Program-made: the position numbers and the translations under genes | Notes under the pieces: generated by a model | What the model was told of the DNA's origin: nothing | Seen by the model: the letters and a program-made list of their open reading frames with translations, nothing else | The model's database searches: none | Assembly (NCBI GenBank): GCA_021229015.1 | Contig: CM037794.1 | Location: 43,661,774-43,725,773 of the forward strand | DNA: 64,000 bases | Direction: 5' to 3' | From: Solen grandis | Taxonomy: Eukaryota > Mollusca > Bivalvia > Adapedonta > Solenidae | Part shown: piece by piece, positions 1 to 11,105 of the stretch | How the letters are laid out: every line of letters starts with the position of its first letter | Numbering within the stretch: position 1 is the first letter of the stretch

Positions 1-3000
1 AAGTAACCGTAGCAACATATGGAAAAGTCGGGTCAGGGAATTTATGAATTCCAACATCACTTCCAGACTGACAGCCTTCTTGTGATTGGATCATGCTGAT
101 AACTTCTTGTCGAAGGTTTGCCAGTTTAACGTCAAAAAGTTTTGTCAAGGATGTGCGAATATCGTTGATAGAAGATTCCGAGTGTGCTATCTTTTTGGAG
201 TTTTCCTCAATCGACTTTTCTGTCCGTTCTTGCTGCAGACCCAAACTTTGAGAAAACTGAAAATATTAAATTTCTGCAATAAATTTACTATTGATTAATC
301 CAACTATACATTTATATCGGAGTTAAACATTTCGAGCAGCGGGTAGTTGCCTATTTTCGTCAATCTGTTTATCAGCGCTTTCACTGTACAATAGATGTGT
401 AACCATTTGGCCCTGAATTACACACTCATCTCAGTGGTTAGATATTTATGCAGATGGTCTGACATGACCTTTCAAACTCATTTAATATACGGAACCTTCT
501 AATTACCGCCATCATGATAAAGATGGATGCGTAGTGACCCTGGCACCAATATGCAAAGTGATTTCTATTAAAAAATTAAGACTTGTTTTTATTTTGTTTG
601 TTTATTGTTGTTGTACTTTCTTTATCATCATTGTACAGAATATTGATATTTTATTTCAGAAGGCCTCGTGCAAAGAAGTTATTCTTTCAATGTTTGTAAA
701 CCTACTGAGCTACCTTCTATGAATAAAGATTTTGTTATTATTATCATTATTATTACTACAGTTGTGCACTTGAGTGTAAAGTATGAAAATCACAAGAAAT
801 AGGAATATGCTTGCTATAAGTATCTCATTTCCTATATTTTAGTTAACATTACAGCCTGCAGTGTAAAATTGACCTAAATGTACACAGAACGTGGCTTGTG
901 ATTGAAACTATGTACATGAATTTATTCAATCCAAAGCGTATCAAACATAGGAGAAAATGTACAGATATAGAGGTGACGTAACACTGCTCGTCTGCGTCGC
1001 GAAATCTGAGGGGCATAATGCCACCCACATATTTTAACTTGTATTTTTTTAGTGTTTGATAGCTACATTATCTTCAAAATAACCTATCACAATAAAGATC
1101 AAACATCATTAGTAGAAATTTTACTGAACAAAAAACTTACACTTTTCAAACTTCGTTTAATTTGTTCAGTTTCGGACAGCATTTCCTTCCTGAAACGTTC
1201 GTGATCGTTCTTGATTACATCTTGAACAGGCAACAAGTGTTTGACGTCATTTTTTGTAATACTGATTTCTTCACTGAGAGATTGAGTTGTATATTCCACT
1301 TTGGAAATTGTTTCTCTTAAATGTTTTTTCTCGTCATGGAACGCGGACTGTAAACGGTTTAAAAACGCATCAACCTTCGTGTCACAGGATACTTCCGTTG
1401 TATTATGGGCTTTTTGGGCAGGTAACTCTTGGAAATGGTCGACATGTGAAACCTGCAAATTTCAATAAATACATTTATACTTATACTCTCTTATTTTATG
1501 TATGATACCTTCAAATGCAAATCGATCTAAATTCAAATGAAATCGATTATCAATCCACAGTAAAAAAGACCTTCCAAATAATAGAGGCAGTTGCTAATAA
1601 AAAAAATATTGCTAACATATGGACACTGACCAAGAAAAATATATCTTACTAGCGTATACTGCATTTTTTCTTTTTCAATAGAATTTTCTGATTTTCACTT
1701 CAGTTACTTAAAACAATGCGCTGAATACGAAAATGGAGGAAGAATAGGTCATCATGCACGTAATTCATTTTTACAGATATTAATAAAAAATAGAATGTTT
1801 GGAAAATAGAGAGAGAGAAAAGAGCATCCTTTCCAGATACTTAATATTTTTAAAGCAAACATTTAAATGATTTATTTTTTTATATTTTTATATTCTTTAT
1901 CAATTTCGTTATCAAAACAATGAAATAAAATTGTATACGTAACAAGAAAGATTATAATATAAAAATATACTCATTTCATCTAATAAAACATAATAAAATA
2001 TCTGAAAAGGAAAATATACATCCTTTACTGGTAAAACAATCTTTTAAGCGTAGTTGTGCAGATATTGGGACAATTTATACAACAAAATTGGAGAACCGAA
2101 ATATTGCAATTTTAAGCTGAAACAATCGCCATTTAAAAGTACATACCGGTAATATATTATAAAATACCCGTTTAACAAAAGTGAGGGACTATATAGGATT
2201 CACGCTTGTCAAGCCCCGTCACGCCCTGTCCAGCACCCACATTAAATGAAGACAAATAGGGGTGCGGAGGTATTAGTCACCTTTGTGATTATACTAGTTT
2301 GTGTTAATGGGGTACCCCGCGAGGCGTATTCTCATTAAGTATGGTGAAGGCTTTGCATTACTAATTTGTTTATTTACATTAACGTGTCAGCTATTAAGAA
2401 ACTACGTCTATATGTATTGTACATTGCAGTGTAATATCAAGAACAGTGCAATTAATTAACCCAGAACACCAAGCCGGGAATTGTCAGTTCCACTTTTCCA
2501 CTTTCGTTAAGTCGCGAATTGGGATCGAACTAATATGTAACTGTATATAGTAGTATGTTACAACGCCACACCTTCAAAAATATAATAGGAATGCAGGCTC
2601 ATGATAAATAAATCCAAAATAATGATTTTGACTACATTTTAACAATCTTTTAATGAATCTCTTATGATTTTCACTTCATATAAATCCTTTAGTTGCAAAA
2701 ATCAATCTTAAGTAAGATCATTAAATGAACCTTATCTTTTGATTTCCACAACAAATAAATCAATTTTATGATCATTAGATAAATTTAATCTTATGATGTT
2801 CACTACATATATATAAATCTTAAGTAAGATCGTTTACTGATTCAAAACTAAGATTTTCACTAAATAAACCAGTTCTGAAATAATTAAAAAATATGATTTT
2901 CAAAACATATAACCAGTCTTAAATAGAATAATTAAATGAATCCTATCTTATGATTTTACTACATATAAATCAATCTTCAGTCAGATCATTAAATGAATCC

Positions 3001-3811
3001 AATCTTATGATTTTACTACATATAAATCAATCATCAGTCAGATCATTAAATGAATTCAGTCTTATGATTTTACTACATGTAAATCAATCTTCAGTCAGAT
3101 CATTAAATGAATCCAGTTTCATGATTTTACTACATATAAATCAATCATCAGTCAGATCATTAAATGAATCCAATCTTATGATTTTACTACATATAAATCA
3201 ATCTTCAGTCAGATCATTAAATGAATCCAGTCTTATGATTTTCAAAACATATAAAACAATCTTACGTTAGATCATTAAATGAATCGAATCTTATGTTTCC
3301 AAAACATAATCAAATAAGAAATATCAGAAAGGTATGATTATCCCGGATGTTATATACAATAGAAACTTAACGAAAAATTAACGAATACCCCTCAAACTTT
3401 TCTGGAGTCATGGAGATATGTACGTACCTTAAACCTTATTTGTCTCAGTGGTTTACGAAACGAAAATTCAGATCGATATCAAAAAGGCCACCAAATATAA
3501 TTGTCAGTTCAAAAAGATATTCAGTTCGTGATTTAAAAGAATAAAGGAAAAGCATGACGTTGTAAAACAAAAGATTACTATGATAAATAAATAATGTAGA
3601 TGGAGATCTAAACTGATATTACCTGGGAGTCGTTAAGTATCCTTTCCACCTGGTGTTGCAAGTACTCTTGTCCTGTACGTATATAGGACAATTCCATGTT
3701 TACAGACAAAATTTTGTTAGACAGTATATTATAGACTGATGGTTGCAAGTCTGACATTCTTCCTGAAGCCAAAATTAGGGCAATCAGTAAGATGGAAATT
3801 TTCTTAGACAT
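1..3811 (-). CDS. Secreted coiled-coil protein, 5' three exons (gene continues past window start)
   Basis: Three minus-strand exons join in frame: 3811-3623 (63 codons), 1452-1141 (104 codons) and 256-1 (still open at the edge). All junctions are phase 0 with canonical sites: donors CAG|GTAATA and AGT|GTAAGT, acceptors TTTGCAG and TTTTCAG. The start at 3811 gives MSKKISILLIALILASG, a clear signal peptide with a short basic n-region and a leucine/isoleucine core. What follows is almost entirely polar and heptad-like (for example KHLRETISKVEYTTQSLSEE in exon 2 and LANLRQEVISMIQSQ in exon 3), so a long extracellular coiled coil is likely. At the window edge the composition changes (CQSGSDVGIHKFPDPTFPYV), suggesting the start of a C-terminal domain. 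Molluscan proteins built this way often end in fibrinogen-related or C1q-like domains, but that part is outside the window, so the family cannot be named. Intron 1 (1453-3622) holds a 57-bp satellite. I see no frame breaks. Confidence 0.75.
2600..3300. repeat. 57-bp tandem satellite in intron 1 of the coiled-coil gene
   Basis: Near-identical units with the core 'cagtcagatcattaaatgaa' recur every 57 bp (for example at about 2934, 2991, 3048, 3105, 3162 and 3219). Before about 2930 the units decay but still show 'cttatgatttt...catataaatc'. Because 57 is a multiple of three, the plus strand stays open over the array and gives a spurious 106-residue ORF. The array lies antisense inside an intron. 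Confidence 0.85.
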
Positions 3812-4225
3812 ATTTGTTTCTAAATAAACGCGCTGCAGTGAGAGATGTAATAAGTCGCAATAACCGTAAGAGTTCTACCGTCTTCTTATCTTTAACTCAG
3901 ACAAACTGTCTCGTTGGCTGATTTGAAACTTCCTGCCTTGAAAGTGTTCTGATTGGTAACATACTTAAAGCTATTGACCAATGTCTGCCGTAGTCTTGAA
4001 CGTCCTTAATGGCGTGACTTTATGCTGAAGTGCATACTTGTGACAAATGTCTAATTAAGGAGTTTTGATGAAAATGGTGCTTAAGGTCATCTTGATACCT
4101 ACTTAGAGCTGGAGATCTAAGAAACACTTTACTTTCATGAAGACAATTGCATGAATTTCTTATATTGTTGGGATACGGTTGAGGTGGATTCAGAACATAT
4201 ACAGTGCAGTATAAAAGGAGGTATA

Positions 4226-4526
4226 CCGTTCCGGGTGGTCGAGTGGTTAGAGCGTCCGCCTCGGGAACGGGAGGATGCGGGTTCGATCCCTGGCAGCGAA
4301 ATACAGAAGTCGTAAAGTAATAGCACTGGTGTAGCTCCGATGTTTGACGTTCAGCATATGAGGGTAGTTCCAGTACCGGTTGGCCCGGTGTGAGGATAAT
4401 GTGTCTTGGTGTGGTACCATGCCATATGTTTACGGCGTGATACTGCAGTGCATATGTGTGTGTATCAAGTAGACATCGTCTCACTGCCATTTGGATATTA
4501 AACCCAACAAACAAACTATCAAACAA
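4226..4526 (+). repeat. tRNA-derived SINE
   Basis: The head is tRNA-like: an A box TGGTCGAGTGG (4236-4246) and a B box GGTTCGATCCC (4280-4290) with tRNA-like spacing. A tRNA-unrelated body follows, then a tail 'ttggatattaaacccaac' with AAAC-type repeats ending near 4525. A possible imperfect target duplication is 'ataaaaggag' at 4211 versus 'ataaggag' at about 4526. The length of about 300 bp and the layout are those of bivalve tRNA-SINEs. It is not a working tRNA gene, because the acceptor stem and anticodon arm do not fold cleanly. Long reading frames across it are artefacts. Confidence 0.8.
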
Positions 4527-5310
4527 TAAGGAGACATTCTAGTTCAATTTTAATGACTTATGTATTCTGCTAGAGTGAGGACGTTGTTAGTACTCTTCAT
4601 CTGAAACTTTCTCGCTTTTCATCAAACAAGTCTCGTAGCAATAGGTCTTTTCACAACACAACTGGAATCATTTATTTTATTTTACTTAAGGAGTCATAGT
4701 AGTATTTCGATCGGCGAGGTATAATCAGTTGTAGGAGATAAAACAGGGAGACAATATTTTATTATTATACACCGTTACCGCGGCACGTTTTGACCCATAG
4801 GCATATTTTGAATGCACGTGTCCGCTGTTGCGGTAGGAAATGTGGTTCAACTCCTGCGGTTTAACTGTAGCTGCTACATACTCACTGACACGAGAGCTGC
4901 AAATAAAACATGTCTAAGTCTCATTATTATTGAACTTGTTTGTTTTTGTTTTTGCCCCATTTCCTGTTCGTTTATATGTCAAAAAATGGAAAGGAGACTT
5001 GATTACGGAGGTTGTAAGTTTATACAAAAATAAACTGCCCTTGATTTTAGTGAACGGTTCTCGTGATCTGATACTCAACTAACTGCTGTATCGAATCCCT
5101 AGCCGAATGAATTTTTTTAAGCAGATATAAAGCAAAATGTCAACTGTCTGTACATCTTGTGACGTGTTCCCGGCCTTCAGTGTTTTCAGGAATACTTCCG
5201 CATAGAACGCTGCCGCAATGTCTTTATGATACGCTCGAGATGAGTGCTGTCCAAAAGTTATAAATATATGTTTTGCCAATTTTTGACAGTTCAAGAAATC
5301 AAAATCATGG

Positions 5311-5329
5311 ACACCCACACACACCCACC

Positions 5330-5369
<40 letters not shown>
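5311..5369. repeat. CA/TA microsatellite
   Basis: A (CA)-rich run with CCCA interruptions passes directly into about 28 bases of pure TA. Confidence 0.95.
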
Positions 5370-5371
<2 letters not shown>

Positions 5372-5596
5372 CCGCGTCATGAGAAAACCGGTCTTTGGGA
5401 ATTTTTTTGAGAAAATCATCTATACATACCAACATATAGATCAATCTCTACTCAACAAAACTGTTTTTATTTCATCAAAATCCGTCAACTAATGATAATT
5501 CTATTATGTTTTTAATATAATACCCTTTACGACACTTTTTTTTATAAAAACGTTGAGATAACGTCGTTGACGTCAACAAATCGGCGTTACAAGTTA

Positions 5597-5680
5597 CAGT
5601 CGAACCCCGGTTATTCGAAACCCCGCGGATCAGCGTTTTATTTCGAGTAAGGCATGCATTCGAATATCCCAAATCGCAGC
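5597..5680. mobile_element. Possible Tigger/pogo-like DNA transposon terminus fragment
   Basis: The string CAGTCGAACCCCGGTTATTC at 5597 resembles the CAGT(C/A)GAACC...TTATTCGAA ends I know from Tigger/pogo-type elements. Nearby 'cattcgaatatccc' is a related inner motif. No second terminus or TA duplication could be matched, so this is at most a remnant. Confidence 0.3.
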
Positions 5681-6263
5681 GGCCGTTAATTGAGACAACA
5701 TCACATCCCACCCACCTTTTTCATGCAGTTAACATAATATATAATGTACTCTTATTCAATTATCTTATTATGATTTGGCTTTTATCTTCTTATGTATAAA
5801 TGATATCGATACATAACTTATCAATGCGTACGTCAATCGTACATGTACATTTATCAGGTCTGACTAAATCAAAGCGACTACATGTATCCAATATCAAGGT
5901 CGTCATGAAAACAGCAATTATGAATAATTGATATTTAACAACATTCATCTTTTTCTGCATAAATGATACATAATCAACGCATACATCATTAATCATCACC
6001 TTTATGATTGAACTGGACAAACATCCAACAATTAACAACTTATGCAAATTGTAAGAGATAGATTCTACTGATGTACTTACTTTATGTAAATCCTGAATAC
6101 TGATGTGCGAAAATAATTATTTAAAACTGCATCGTTCATACCGGTAAACTAAGTTTTTATAGGACTACGAGTAAGATTATGTCTGATCTTCATAATTATT
6201 TAAAACATAAAATTAGATTAATAACAAGATCTAAATCAGAAGCACATGTGAGTGACAGTCACA

Positions 6264-7109
6264 ACATTACTCCTCCTGGGGCGTTGGACAGGTCTCATCC
6301 CGGCATTCGGCCCGTACATACGGCCGGACGGTTTTGTACAGATACTGTTGTCTATGGTGAGACAGTCCGGCAGGAGACAGGGTTGACGGTCTCTCATATG
6401 GATCGATCTGTATTCGGGTTTTCATAATGGATGTAGCCACGGGCTGATCGCTGATTTGAATTCTGGCATGGACCATTCCTGGTTCCTCACTTTTAAACTG
6501 GAAATGTTGGTATTTACTTATCCTTGGAAGAGGTTTAAAAAAACCGGATCAAAAAGGACTTCCAGTCCTTCCACTGCCACTGTTGTTCTCCATGCCTGTT
6601 TCTGAACGACACAGCATTGTTTGTGGTGGAGCTCATACTAACCACCTGCAGGAACTGGGAGAGCGAGTCTACATCCGACCTCCGGTACAATTTCTTGATG
6701 TGTGCAAATCCACTATCAACGTAGCATCTGTGAAAATAGAACTAGGATTTTAATCCATTTTAATTTAATAAAAAATGATGCTAGTATTGATAAGTATCTA
6801 AATGTTGAAAATTAAAACTCAATCATGAGACTAACAATCGAAGTGATATAAACGAGCGAATGGACCGTGAAAAGTGACATAGTTTATCACGTGACCCCCT
6901 CCCCATTAACAACAATTACACTTATGAATCTTGTGTGAGAATCGACAGACAGAGAGACATACATAAATACCGACATACAGACAGACAATATGTTTGGAAG
7001 GAATACCGTGTGTGTCCTGGGACTTGCATATGGATATTGACTTCTTCATGCAGACCAACTATCGTCCGCCAGCTCAGGTATGCCAACACATACTTATTTT
7101 TATTCTGAC
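6264..7109 (-). pseudogene. DUF7869-like (probably transposon-derived) protein, last two exons, frameshifted
   Basis: Two minus-strand exons are visible. Exon 7109-7007 (103 nt) follows a TTTTCAG acceptor, begins GQNKNKYVLAYLSWRTIVGL and ends ...VPGHT plus CG at a GTATTC donor. Terminal exon 6727-6264 follows TTTTCACAG and completes the codon as R, giving GHTRCYVDSGFAHIKKLYRR at the join. Downstream come W.W..W..FL and FFKPLPRISKYQHF, with a TAA stop at 6264-6266. The order 'GQNKN - LxWRTxxGLH - PGHT - KKLYRRSD - YFKPLP.I.KYQHF' matches what I remember of DUF7869-type multicopy proteins of invertebrates. A DDE/RNase H-like fold is my inference. One extra base in the A7 run at 6537-6543 (T7 on the coding strand) breaks the frame between RFF and KPLPRI. 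It could be decay or a consensus error. Upstream exons are missing; the gap at 7262 lies about 150 bp away. Confidence 0.65.
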
Positions 7110-7261
7110 CTGAAAAGTTGGAAACACTCTAAAATATTTTTTTTTCACTTCCAATGTTGAAAATATACAAAGACTGTGATACACATAAATTAATGACAAG
7201 TATATACAACTTTTCTAAATAAGTAAAATCGTTCTATACATAGTTATGCACATAATTATAT

Positions 7262-7361
7262 NNNNNNNNNNNNNNNNNNNNNNNNNNNNNNNNNNNNNNN
7301 NNNNNNNNNNNNNNNNNNNNNNNNNNNNNNNNNNNNNNNNNNNNNNNNNNNNNNNNNNNNN
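7262..7361. other. Assembly gap (100 N)
   Basis: Exactly 100 N, the usual placeholder for a gap of unknown length. It separates the DUF7869-like exons from degraded tandem repeats, so the two sides need not be neighbours. Confidence 0.99.
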
Positions 7362-7655
7362 AAAAACCTTGTAAACACCGGGGGGCCACTTTTTTGGGCC
7401 CCCAATTCTTCATAAAATTTCCCCGGGATTTTTGGGCTACATAAATTTCAATGATTAAAAATTGGGCAGGGGGGGTCAAAAATTTAGGTCACCGGGAAAA
7501 AGGGTGGGATAAAAAGTAGGCCACTTAGTCAAAGGGTTAAAAAAAAAATTTAGATGCCAGTTTTTTTGGGTCATTTTTCCTAACACACCATCAAATTTCG
7601 GGTGACGACACGGGGCCCTTGGCCCTTTTGGTTTTTAAAATTAGTTATGTATAAA
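7362..7655 (+). repeat. Degraded tail of a type-1 composite repeat
   Basis: This follows the same monomer order as the arrays at 9-10.4 kb (aacac..c, ggccac, cccaat, cttcat, aggtcacc) but with most homopolymers lengthened. It ends in a spoiled version of the family 3' hairpin ('ggggcccttggcccttttgg' near 7613). The length pattern suggests base-calling trouble rather than ordinary mutation. Confidence 0.6.
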
Positions 7656-7660
7656 TTTTT

Positions 7661-8935
7661 GCTCACCTCCAAGGCTCTTGGCATTTGACCGGTCTTCGTC
7701 CGTCGTCCGTCCGCCCCGTTCCCTCAAATTTTGCTTCAAACCAACATTTTCCCCTTAAACCGCTTGGTAAATTTTTTTATAAAACTTTACGGGGTTTTCC
7801 CTTTGGGGTGGCCCCCCTTTCAAAGTTTTTAAAAGGGAATTAAATTTCCCATTTGGAACGGTTGCCATGGCAACGGAAAAAAAAAACTTAAAATGTTTTC
7901 TTCCCCCCAAAAACCCCCCCAAAAATAATTTTTCCAAAATTTTTTTGGCACAGATTTTCCCTTTTGGTAATTGTCTCCCAAAGATTGTTCAAATTTTTTG
8001 GGTCCGTAAAAAAAATTGCCCCCAAAGGGGCGGGGTTTTTTTGCCTTTATGTAATAAGAAACCTTTAAACAACACCTCCTCTGAAAACCACTTGACGGGA
8101 ATTTTGATTAAACTTGGCGGGGATGACCCCTTTGGGGCAACCTTCAAAAAATTTGCTAAAAAAAAGTTGACCCCTGTAGAACCTTTTTTCCAGGGCCCAA
8201 CAAAAAAAAAAAAAAATGAAAACTTTAAAAACATCTTCTTCAAAACAAATTTGGCCCCCAGATTTTAAAAAAAATTGGAACAGATGTTCCTTGGGTCAAC
8301 CTATTTATCTCAGTGAGCGATTTAGGCCAATCAATGGGCCTTTCTTTTTATATTACTTATTGTATTTCTCAAATCACGCCCCTTGGTTCACAAATATTAC
8401 CCCGTCCCACGTGTCACTTGAATTTACATAAGGCTAAAATTGGAAAATCTATAACAAATCTTCTTCCAAAACCACAAAACATTGATTTGAATATTTTGTG
8501 TGTAACATTTTGCGTTTGGACATCTCCAAGCATGTTTTTCAAAAACATGGCAACTGGGTCACAATTTTTGGCCTACCACCCACCAGGGGTCACTTGATTT
8601 TTACATAGGGTAAAATTGGAAAATCTAGAAAAATCTTACTTCTAAGAAACCACAAGTCCTGGAGTTAATATATTTTGGTATGTAACATCTCCAAGTTTGA
8701 TCAAATCAAAGGCACTGGGGTCAAAATGGCGAACCCCTGGGGTCACGTGATTTACATCAATTACCTATATTATGAAAGATTTTTAAAAGAAATCCTTGTC
8801 AAAACCACAAGATAAAGGGTTTTAATTTGTGTTATGAAACATGGCCTTGTGGGCCTTGACCCAAGTGTTCCAAGTCATGCCCTGGGGTCCAAATTGGGTC
8901 CCACCTTGGTAACTTGCATTTGGATTTTTTAGCTC
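7661..8935 (+). repeat. Type-2 composite tandem-core repeat
   Basis: It begins with the family start 'gctcacct...gtcttcgtccgtcgtccgtccg' and carries monomers of roughly 200 bp with landmarks 'ggtcacttga-tttacata', 'taaaattggaaaatct' and 'aaaaccacaa'. A worn 3' end (gagcgatttaggcca...gggcctttc) lies near 8310-8347, and more monomers of the same type run on to about 8935. No protein is encoded; ORFs through it are chance. Confidence 0.7.
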
Positions 8936-8936
8936 A

Positions 8937-10425
8937 CCTTACACATTGTGCTCGGGTGATCTTTGTGATCGCCTTTTGTCCGCGGCGTCGTCAGTCGTCC
9001 GTCGTCAACAATTGCTTGTGAACACTCTAAGCCACAGTTTGGCCCAATCTTCATGAACCTTGGTCAGGATGTTTTGTTTACATGATTGCTCGGATGAGTT
9101 CGAAATTGGGACATGTGGTCACAAACTAGGTCACCAGGTCAAATTATAGAAACAAACCTTGTGAACACTCTCGAGGCCAAAAATTTGTCCCCAATCTTCA
9201 TGAAACCTAATCAGATGGTTTGTCTACCATGATATCTCGGATGATGTTCGAAATTGGGTCCATTGGGGTCAAAAACAAGGTCACTAGGTCAAATCCTTGA
9301 AAAACATTGTGAACACTCTAGAGGCCACAGTTTAGCCCAATGCTTCATTAAATTTGGTCAGGAAATTAGTCTACATGATATCTCGATAGTACGATATTGG
9401 GTCGATGTTTGGTCAAAACTAGTCACCAGATCAAATCTTAGAAAAAACCTTGTGAACACTCTATAGGCCACAATTTGGTCCCAATCTTCATGAAACTTGG
9501 TCAGAAGGTTTTGTCTACTGATATCTCGGATGAGTTCAAAAATGGGTTCATGTGGGGTCACAAACTAGGTCACCAGGTTCACATCATAGAAAAACGAAGT
9601 AAACACTATTTGGCAACAATTTTGGCGCCAATCTTCATATAATTTTGTCAGGATGTTTGCTACATATATCTCAGAAGAGTTCGAAATTGGGTCAACTGGG
9701 TCAAAAACTAGGTCACCAAGAAAAATCGTTAGAAAAACATTGCAACACTCAGAGGCCACAGTTTAGCCCAACTCATGAAAAATGGTCAGGGGTGGTTTGT
9801 CTACAGGGGTCTTGATGAGTACGAAAATTGGTAAGCAGGGTCAAAAACTAGTCACCAGGCGTATCAGGTCAAATCTTAAAAAACGCCTGTGAACACTCTA
9901 CAGGCCACAGTTTTGGCCTAATCTTTCATAAATTTTGGTCAGGATGTTTGTCTACCAATGATATCTGCATGATTTGAAATTGGGTAAGCAGGGTCAAAAA
10001 ACTAGTCACCAGTCAAAATCTAAGAAAAAACCTTGTGAACACTCTAAGATTCCAACAGTTTAAGCCAATCTTAAATAGAGTTTGGTCATGAATGTTTTTC
10101 TAATTGGATATATTGGATAGTTTGAAAATGAAGTCACATGAGGTCAAAAACTAGGTCACCCAGGTCGAAAAAAATTCTAAGAAATGACTTGTGAACACTC
10201 TGGAGGCCTACATTTTTGTCCCAGTCATCATTAAACTTAATTTGAATGAAGACTGCATGAATTCCCAGTTGAGTGGCAAATCCAGGTAGGATCAATAAGT
10301 AGGGTCACTAGTCAAATGTTAGAAAAACTTTTATATGCCAATTTTTCTGACATTATGCTAACACAGCACCATTCTTATACAGGTAAGCGACACAGGGGGC
10401 CATCTTGGCCCTCTTGTTTTTTTAA
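8937..10425 (+). repeat. Type-1 composite repeat with about 147-bp tandem monomers
   Basis: It starts 'ttagctcacct...gtcgtcagtcgtccgtcgtc' and holds about nine diverged copies of a monomer whose landmarks are 'cttgtgaacactct', 'ggccaca-tttggccc', 'atcttcatgaaacttggtca', 'gatatctcggatgagttcga' and 'aactaggtcaccaggtcaaa'. Starts near 9014, 9158, 9306 and 9448 give a spacing of 142-148 bp. The 3' end is a perfect hairpin GGGCCA-TCT-TGGCCC (10397-10411) followed by TCTTGTTTT. Tandem-cored non-autonomous elements with hairpin ends are known in bivalves (pearl and Helentron-associated types). Assigning this one to that class is inference. Confidence 0.75.
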
Positions 10426-10469
10426 CTTTTTTTGCGTGAATTAAAATGATATTGCTGTTCTTACTGTAT

Positions 10470-10560
10470 GGATTTTGCATTCAGTATGACTATGTATAAA
10501 AGGCAAAAATTTCTCTGTGTGCGATTCCAGGGACCATCTTGGCCCCTCTTCTTTAATACC
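10470..10560 (+). repeat. Solo 3' end of a composite repeat
   Basis: The stretch 'gtatgactatgtataaaaggcaaaaatttct...gcgattccagggaccatcttggcccctctt' repeats the end block seen at about 12370-12458, without the tandem core in front. Confidence 0.5.
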
Positions 10561-11105
10561 AGGAGAGAAATGTAAAATTCTATCAGAATTGTGTGTAGAT
10601 TAATGTAAACATTTAGTAAATGACAGGATAGACTGCAAGGCATACTTTTATACAGACAAAAAGAGAGAAAATCTGTGCAGAATGGTAAGAAAATACTCAG
10701 TTATTAAGACAGGCTTGAACCAGAATTTTAGATAAAGAACAAACGTTGCAGTTTTTTTCACCAGATATAAAAAAAATGCCAAAACAAATTTTGTCATAAA
10801 AGTGTACAGCATATTTTCATTGACATTGACAAAATTAAAAAGTGTATATTTTTCAATCTTTTATACTAAAGCTGTGTGTTATTAGCTACAACTTAAACTT
10901 TCATGAACGATGAGTTTCTGGCACCGAGACTTGATGTAAATCTTATGTTCACATTTTAACAAACTCCACATTTTAGTAGTCTGCTATATAGTTTATCTCT
11001 CCTATTTCTTATTTTTCAGCCTTCCTATGATTCATGCATTAAACACAAGGATTAAATATTCTTATTTCCATTGAAAATATTTTCAGAATTGGTATGTTCA
11101 TATTT

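Noticed and set aside
2950..3270. 106-residue repeat protein
   Set aside because: A product of the 57-bp satellite, antisense inside an intron; no start context or other coding signal.
4232..4300. Possible tRNA gene
   Set aside because: A and B boxes are present but the anticodon and acceptor stems do not fold properly, and a SINE body and tail follow.
4020..4526. Minus-strand 168-residue ORF
   Set aside because: It runs straight through the tRNA-derived SINE; the frame is open by chance.
5079..5492. ORFs on both strands across the CA/TA microsatellite
   Set aside because: The Tyr/Ile and Thr/His repeats are only translated microsatellite.
7234..7479. ORF crossing the first gap
   Set aside because: It includes 100 N and degraded repeat sequence.
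7755..8268. ORFs of 60-133 residues on both strands
   Set aside because: Lys/Phe/Pro-rich translations of homopolymer-inflated repeat DNA.
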